Below, in pieces: positions 58,501 to 64,000 of a DNA stretch of 64,000 nucleotides; position 1 is the stretch's first letter; each line of letters starts with the position of its first letter. Position numbers and translations under genes: made by a program. A model generated the notes under the pieces. It did not search any database. It had not been told where the DNA came from and saw nothing but the letters and a program-made list of their open reading frames with translations. This stretch comes from Neurospora intermedia (Eukaryota; Ascomycota; Sordariomycetes; Sordariales; Sordariaceae), in contig BTPP01000005.1 in the NCBI GenBank assembly GCA_037102815.1, forward strand, positions 124,001 through 188,000, given 5' to 3'.

Positions 58501-59926
58501 CCTACAGCTTTGCAGACAATATCCTGCAACACCTTTGTGGAGCTGAGTCTAAGTTGGTCGTTCCCTGACATGCTGGTAATCGAATCGGTTAGGTCGGGGT
58601 CTTGATCAACGAGCTGGTACAGCAGTGCGCGCAGGAGATTGTTCAAGCTGCCCCTGGACGTGTTCTTGTCGTCTTGTGACCGACGAAAGTAAAAAAAGGC
58701 CGCAGTAGCGCCAGCCGTTTTGTTCGTACCCAAGAGTTCTTCAATGATGGTGGACATCAAAGTGCTTTTTCCTGTGCTGTATGTCAGTTATGTGCCCTGC
58801 TTGTGACTTGGGGACAAGATATCTCCAGGTATAGAAAGTCTTACCACCACCTGGTTTACCATGAACGTAGAGTATCCTACTCCCGGAAATACTGCTGTTA
58901 TGCCACACTTGATATCTGAGGTCTGTGAAGATCCACTGGCCTGAATCGGCGGCTCTTTTGCGCAAGACTTCCTCGTGAATCCGCAGGTAGTCTGGAGGGT
59001 CCAGCCTCTTCTTGATCAGCTCTTTTTGCTTCTCATGCTTCAGATCCTCCACCAGCCTTTTCATATCGGTTTGTTCTTTGCGATTTTCTTTGATCTCCTC
59101 CAGTGCCTGATGAATCTCAAAGAGGGTTGCAGATGCCTTTTCACTGTCTAGAAGCGCTCTGCGACTATCTAGACTTTGGAGAATAGGTCCGAACTTTGAG
59201 TCGAACCTCTTCCAGGCAGCATCAAAGAGCATCTTCCAGTCTGTGGTACCGTTAGAGCCGTGTCAGCTTCAATATAAGGAAAAGGACTCTGCAGTAGCAT
59301 ACTCGATCGTGTGAAAACCTCGATTGCTCGTGCGTGGAAGTTGAGGATGTCAGAGTAATAGTCCTCGAGCACTTTGGCCAAAGGTGGATGGCTTTGAAAG
59401 GTTTCTTTATATTGTTCCAGCCCAGAAATGCTGGAAGCAATCTTTCCATATGCTTCGAGGAGCTTGTTGAGAGAATCGAGGTGTGTTTTTGCAAGCTGTG
59501 GATGGCAAGGCATACGGTCAGTACAAGAATGCTACGCATAGTCAGCAAGATGGAAGGTATACTCACCCCAAGAAGGAATTTAATGGGACCCTGTGGTTAG
59601 AAAGTCAGTAGAACGAATGTATATAGAGTTGCTAATGTATAACGGATATCACATCACCATACCCAGATGAAGCATACGAACTCGCTTGCGTTCGCAAAAA
59701 CCCCAATAACCTCACCAAGCTGGGTCATTGCTTCAACAAAGTGCTCGAGCCGGTGCATGTGGCAAAGCTCCCCTTGTAGTCCCTGCTCATGCTGAATTTT
59801 GGCTGCCAACAGTTCGACATCTTTCAGTGTACTGATGGAAAACTGTTGGGCAAGGCTTGGGTCGAGACCCTTCTTGAATTTGGCCAGGGCACGCGTAAAA
59901 CCGTCTGGATGTTGCGACTGTGACAT
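55556..59926 (-). CDS. NLR-like STAND protein: N-terminal fungal domain, NACHT, zinc fingers, ankyrin repeats; eight exons
   Basis: Exons 59926-59663, 59590-59567, 59495-59303, 59240-58845, 58771-58184, 58111-58000, 57897-57613 and 57539-55556 sum to 3846 nt, coding 1281 residues. Phase is kept at every junction and the gene looks intact. Residues about 10-190 form the helical N-terminal domain common before fungal NACHT modules (FANASEFVCFIWGPIKFLLG, then SGLEQYKETF). The Walker A loop is HGKPGGGKSTLMS (about 284-296), split by an intron. Walker B is LHLVLDGLDE (about 390). VHETAREFLIG ends the NACHT-associated helices. A pair of Cys/His fingers (CSKPWCDLF; YRCEYDDCMG with HNTKWH) lies at about 785-850. 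At least five ankyrin repeats run from 870 to 1040. The tail is acidic and Glu/Thr-rich. Fungal relatives act as nucleotide switches in non-self recognition; that role is inferred here. Confidence 0.92.
55636..55671 (-). repeat. 12-bp coding minisatellite in the STAND gene tail
   Basis: Three near-perfect copies of TCTCCTCATCCG (plus strand) with a degenerate fourth alongside, encoding repeated Asp-Glu-Glu-Thr in the acidic C-terminus. Copy number probably varies between strains. Confidence 0.85.
59567..59590 (-). other. 24-nt microexon of the STAND gene
   Basis: Encodes GPIKFLLG, which completes the conserved FIWGPIKFLL motif of the N-terminal domain. It is flanked by CACAG| and GGG|GTGAGT and is phase 0 on both sides, so skipping would remove eight residues without a frameshift. 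Confidence 0.85.
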
Positions 59927-60745
59927 GGCGGAATGTGGATGGCGGCACAACAGCGAAAGCGAATGGAAGATAACGTCGGTCGAATTCTTGCGGAAATTCT
60001 GGAGGGGAGGACCGAACAGACAAGGGAGAGAGACTGGTAGACTGGTCGTTTTTGGAGGGACACGATGAGAAACTTGATGAACTCGGATGGAATGATATGT
60101 GAAGAACGGAATAGGAAGCTGCTACCAGGAGTGAGGCGAAAAGAATGGGCCGGTAGAAGCCCGAGTTTCCATCGATGAGTGGTTCTCGTGCTCCGAGGCC
60201 GGGGACTGGGCTTGGATGGACTGGAGATTGCTGCGTGAAAATGCCGTTACCTACACTAGAGGAAACTTTACCCCTCATCAGGCGCTCAAGAGTACCCAGA
60301 TAAGTGCCTTCCCGCTGACGGTTACACGATATGATGACTGGAAGGTGCGCAGACGGACGGAGGCTGCGATCTAGACTAGCGATTTGCTAGAATGAGCAGG
60401 CGCATTTGGCGCCAAACTCCAAGCCACAAGCTTTCACTTTCCCCTCGCGTGTGATAATTGGACATGAACATGGGGCTTGTCGCCAAGCCCGGCTGTGCTC
60501 ACCTATTTCTCTCTTTTTACAGGTAGGTTGGGCTGAATGGCGCTGGAAACAAACAGCCTCTCATTTCAGTTGTTCCTTTTCAACCAGACCGGGCGTGAAG
60601 GACATTGATTTACCTGCCACGGTCAGGTAAATATGTCGACTACGCCTCTACTTACCATGTCTACCACCTCATTGCTGCTTGATACATGGAAACATGCAAG
60701 CAGGTAGGTAGGTAGGTAGCTATCGAAGACCTCAATGTGGCAGCA
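59927..60745. promoter_or_regulatory. Divergent promoter region, STAND gene (-) and SNF2 gene (+)
   Basis: About 820 bp separating the two starts, with GTAGGTAGGTAGGTAGCTA at 60702-60720 just upstream of the SNF2 ATG. Both promoters must lie here. Confidence 0.55.
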
Positions 60746-63700
60746 ATGGCATCCGATCATCCTACGACCAAACGACGTTTCTCAAAGACGTTCGAAGAAA
60801 GCACTGCGAGCAATAACCACGCGCAGATCTGCTATGGAGCCGTAAGTCTTTAATGAGCACCTTACCTACATCAACGGAATTTCCAAAAGGTTTGAAAGAT
60901 TTTTAATGGCGGACTAAATACTGACATGACCATCACCAGTTATTCGACGGAAAAGCCCAGTGTCTTGATGGGTGTGTAGCACTTAAAAGCCAACTCCAAC
61001 ACACCAGTAATCATGTATCGTTCATCTCTTTTCCCTTGAAGAGATTCGGGAGCTTGTTCTGTTTATCGTCCGAAGACGGGACAGCACTTGCTGTTGCTGA
61101 CCAACGTACACAAAACTGGCTCGCGGCACTGGATCACATACCCAATGTCAGATTCGACGCACTTTTTGCCGCAGGATCCCTGATGAAACGGAGAAAGGGA
61201 ATCAAGAAAGATGCAGTGCTGGACGGGATGTCAGTCAATGTTTTTGGTCCCCAAGACAAAGCTGTTGAAGATGATGCTGCCGACAAATTGGGGAACGTCT
61301 CCGCCTTCCTTCAACATCCGAGAGAACTCAGCCCGGAAGTTGTCTACTCCAATCCCCAGTGGTTTGCGCTTCCTGGCCATGACCGAAATATGAACAATCT
61401 CGTCGGAAGCTATATTAACGACGATTCTTTGTGGGCTGTCAGAGCAAGGATTGCTAATGAGATTAATGGTATCCTGGATTCATTGGACGAGGTGTCTTCC
61501 GACGAGGCACTCCCCTTTTATCCTCCTCTAGGTTTAAAATCTAAGCTGAACAGGTACGTTGCCGCTCTCGAGTCTGTCTCTATAAAATCTGGCCATGCGT
61601 GGACAAATCAATACTTCTAGGTATTGTGCTTGCTAACTGTACACCAAGGCACCAGGTACAGGCCGTTATCTTCATTCTCAAACGAGAACCCGGAAATCGG
61701 TTTTCTCAAGCTTCAAATGTTAATGTCAGCACTTCCATGCGCCCACGGTATGTCTTCCTCTTAACACATTCAGGCACCAAACGTACGGCGCAGTGCTGAC
61801 AGATGCCTACCTACCTTAACTTCACCTATGAAGTCACCTAGGAATTTCTCAAGAAAATCACGGTGGGCTGATTGCCGACGTGATGGGAATGGGCAAGTCA
61901 CTTACAATACTCACAACGATCCTATACACCATAGAGGATGCTCGCAACTTTCCCCATTTCTCTTTCCTGTCGCAAAACGTTGCTCAGCCAGATGGAAGAA
62001 CACCAACACAGGCCACTCTGGTTGTTGTACCCTCAGCGCGTAAGTGTCAATTGGTTGAACCCCCGTGTTCCGAACTTGTACTGACCGCTCAAAGAGCTCA
62101 TGCACAACTGGGCAGCAGAGATAGCGAGGTATGTCCACCGCACAACACTTTGTCTCTGAGTTGCTGGCGCCTTTGGTGAGCTAACGCGAGCTACGTACCT
62201 CTAGTCACATGCCTGGAGCCCTGAATCTCATCCTGTTCCATGGTCAAGGTCGACCTAAGAGCCCCGAGTCGATGGCGTCAACTGATGTGGTTCTTACCAC
62301 GTACGGAACACTTGCTGCTGATCACAAGAAGGCTCGCTTGCTTCAAAGAATGGAGTGGTATAGAGTCGTCCTGGACGAAGGTTAGAACTGAACTTTCCAT
62401 TGCAGTGTATATGGTCATCATGATAAACCCCTCGCTGATCAGGCAATGACAGCACACTGGATTCGAAGTCCATTCTCTCAGCAATTCCGAGCGACGACCA
62501 GTCTTAGCACGAGCCGTCGATGGTGCTTAACGGGTACTCCCATACAGAACAAGCTCGATGATCTGGCGTCTCTCGCCCAGTTTCTTCGAGTTCCGCCGTA
62601 TCCTGACAAATCCGTGTTCCGAAAACATGTGCTTGAACCCCTTGAGAAGGGAGCTCAAGGATGTGCTGAATCCTTACGGTTATATCTTCGCCAACATTGT
62701 CTTCGCCGCACCAACAAGTGTCTTAGCCTCCCCGACTTATCCGAGAAAACCCTCTATCTGCAACTCTCAGTGGAGGAACAGGAGGCATATGACAAGATTC
62801 TGAGCACCGCAAAACGTGCACTGGATGACATTGTCAGTACCGCTGACAAGACCAAACAGGTCAAAAAGGAGAAAGTCATCGTGCTCTTCAGAACTCTTAC
62901 AAGCTTGCGTAGGCTGTGCAACCTCGGAACGTTGCCACCTATACAGTCTTCGCCGGGCGACCCCGGACAGCCGACCGAAGATGCAGACATGCTGTGTGAG
63001 CTTTGTTCGTCGCAAGATCCGGATGAATTTTTGCTGTTGAAGGATCATCAATTCTGTCCTGACTGCTCGCGACCACTTCGCACCCAAAAATCAACAAGCA
63101 ACACTGGCTATCTCACGCCACCCAGTTTGCCAGGAACTGTCAGCGATCGCACAATGAGCCCCCTCATCCTGTCCATGGACAATGGCCACTCCACAAAGCT
63201 CTTGAAGGTCAGAGACAACGTGGACCACGCCCTCCAAGTTCAACCTGGCATCAAGCAGTAAGTATTTTCTTGCAAGCAGCACCTCGACTCCCGTCAACTA
63301 ATGCTCTGCCAGCCTGATTTTTTCCGTTTGGACATCATCCCTCCACTATCTCGCCCAGCTTATGGAGCAAGCTGAAATTCCTCACGCACAGATCGATGGA
63401 CGAACCAGTGACGCAAAGCGTCTGGAACATCTCAAGGCTTTTCAGGAAGACTCTCAGGTCCCTGTCCTCCTCATGTCAATTGGCACGGGGGCTGTCGGGT
63501 AAGCAACTACTCACCTCATCATTTCACGTGTCTTTTCACCTTTCCTCTTCTTTCCTGACCTTTTCTCACCTTCGTCGCCGAGTAAATCCTCCTTCCTCAC
63601 ATCCTCTCTTCCCCACGCCCTCATTTCCTTCGGCCACAATACTTATACCTCCCCAATCTACAAAGCCTCACCCTCACGGCAGCAAGCCACGTCCACATCA

Positions 63701-64000
63701 TCGAACCGCAGTGGAACCCCTCGGTCGAGGAACAAGCCATCGGCCGAGCGCGACGCATGGGTCAAACGAAGGAGGTCGTAGTGACGAGGTACATTATGAT
63801 GAGGACCGTTGAGCAGGTGAGTCCATTTGCACTTTGCCAGAGAGTAAAGAAGAACTTTCTCCCCTTCCAACCCCCCCACCCCCCAAAGAAACAAAAAAGA
63901 AAAAGAAAAAGAAAGGGAATAAAACCGAATAAAGGAGAAAAAAAAGAAAAAAGGCCAAAGCAAGATGGATGAGGGAAGCAACGAAAGAAGACAGAAAATG
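60746..64000 (+). CDS. SNF2-family ATPase, Rad5/Rad16-like, cut by the right edge
   Basis: Probable DNA translocase. Exons: 60746-60841, 60940-61553, 61649-61747, 61834-62039, 62095-62128, 62205-62380, 62453-63257, 63313-63498 and 63666-63816, with more beyond. These give 789 in-frame codons. The N-terminus is MASDHPTTKRRFSKTF. The Q-like region is LKSKLNRHQVQAVIFILKRE. Motif I is GGLIADVMGMGKSLTIL. DEAH arises as VVLDEA|HWIRSPFSQQF across an intron. Then come CLTGTPIQNKLDDLASLAQF, LIFSVWTSSLHYLAQLMEQ, and motifs V/VI as TGAVGLTLTAAS and QAIGRARRMGQTKEV. Instead of a full RING between the lobes there is only CELC...CPDC. The junction 61748-61833 is the least certain: an alternative uses a 9-nt exon at 61774-61782. 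The final exon is not visible. Confidence 0.85.

Noticed and set aside
55556-59926. The STAND locus considered as a broken gene because it appears as separate frames
   Set aside because: Seven introns with good donors and acceptors restore one continuous frame with all expected motifs, so it looks intact.
1-64000. Transposons, viral or LTR-type relics, CRISPR arrays, rRNA genes
   Set aside because: None was seen. No reverse transcriptase, transposase, capsid or integrase-like frame, no long terminal repeats, no regularly spaced repeats and no rRNA-like sequence were recognisable on either strand.

Overview
The window looks like nuclear chromosomal DNA of a filamentous ascomycete, most likely a Sordariales species of the Neurospora/Sordaria group. 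Genes are spaced about 1-3 kb apart and broken by short introns (about 50-125 nt) with GTAAGT/GTACGT-like donors and CAG/TAG acceptors. Coding DNA is GC-rich at third positions. The gene set is typically fungal: an Ede1-type endocytic scaffold, Dbp6, the PIG-A/Gpi3 transferase, an SH3 Cdc25-type RasGEF, a STAND/NACHT protein and a SNF2 protein of the Rad5/Rad16 type. The species is inferred; I could not run a search.

Layout, left to right. 0.3-2.8 kb: Hsp70-like (HSPA12-type) ATPase, +. 4.3-5.8 kb: low-complexity Sordariomycete-type protein, +. 6.7-10.9 kb: Ede1-like EH/UBA scaffold, -. 12.6-14.6 kb: alpha-tubulin, seven exons, -. 15.8-17.7 kb: coiled-coil protein, -. 19.6-21.3 kb: tandem BTB-like protein, +. 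22.4-22.8 kb: DPH3, -. 23.4 kb: tRNA-Trp(CCA), +. 24.4-25.4 kb: secreted Ser/Thr-rich, probably GPI-anchored protein, -. 26.5-29.9 kb: cytosolic leucyl-tRNA synthetase, -. 30.7-31.3 kb: small single-span membrane protein, +. 31.6-32.3 kb: AP-3 sigma subunit, -. 33.2-33.9 kb: frataxin, +. 34.6-35.8 kb: tetraspanin-like protein, +. 36.1-38.4 kb: Dbp6 helicase, -. 38.9-40.6 kb: PIG-A/Gpi3, +. 41.7-45.3 kb: RasGEF, -. 45.3-51.9 kb: 6.6 kb with no gene I can support. 51.9-53.6 kb: secreted DNase-I-fold phosphohydrolase with a C-terminal lectin-like domain, -. 55.6-59.9 kb: NACHT/zinc-finger/ankyrin STAND protein, -. 60.7 kb to the right edge: SNF2 ATPase, +, cut by the window.

Exon models were built by hand from splice signals and checked so that exon lengths keep frame. 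Most genes from 4 to 45 kb are housekeeping. They include translation (LeuRS, DPH3, tRNA-Trp, Dbp6), membrane traffic (Ede1, AP-3 sigma), the cytoskeleton (alpha-tubulin), mitochondrial iron-sulfur metabolism (frataxin), GPI anchoring (PIG-A) and Ras signalling. The right 9 kb has a more accessory look: a 1281-residue NLR-like STAND protein transcribed divergently from a SNF2-family protein. I saw no transposon, viral relic, CRISPR array or rRNA gene.

The points most worth a second look are the divergent STAND/SNF2 pair, a perfect CPC1/GCN4-type site between LeuRS and its divergent neighbour, a low-complexity insert inside PIG-A, several stop-free introns whose lengths are multiples of three, the lectin-tailed secreted phosphohydrolase, and the 6.6 kb gap upstream of the RasGEF.
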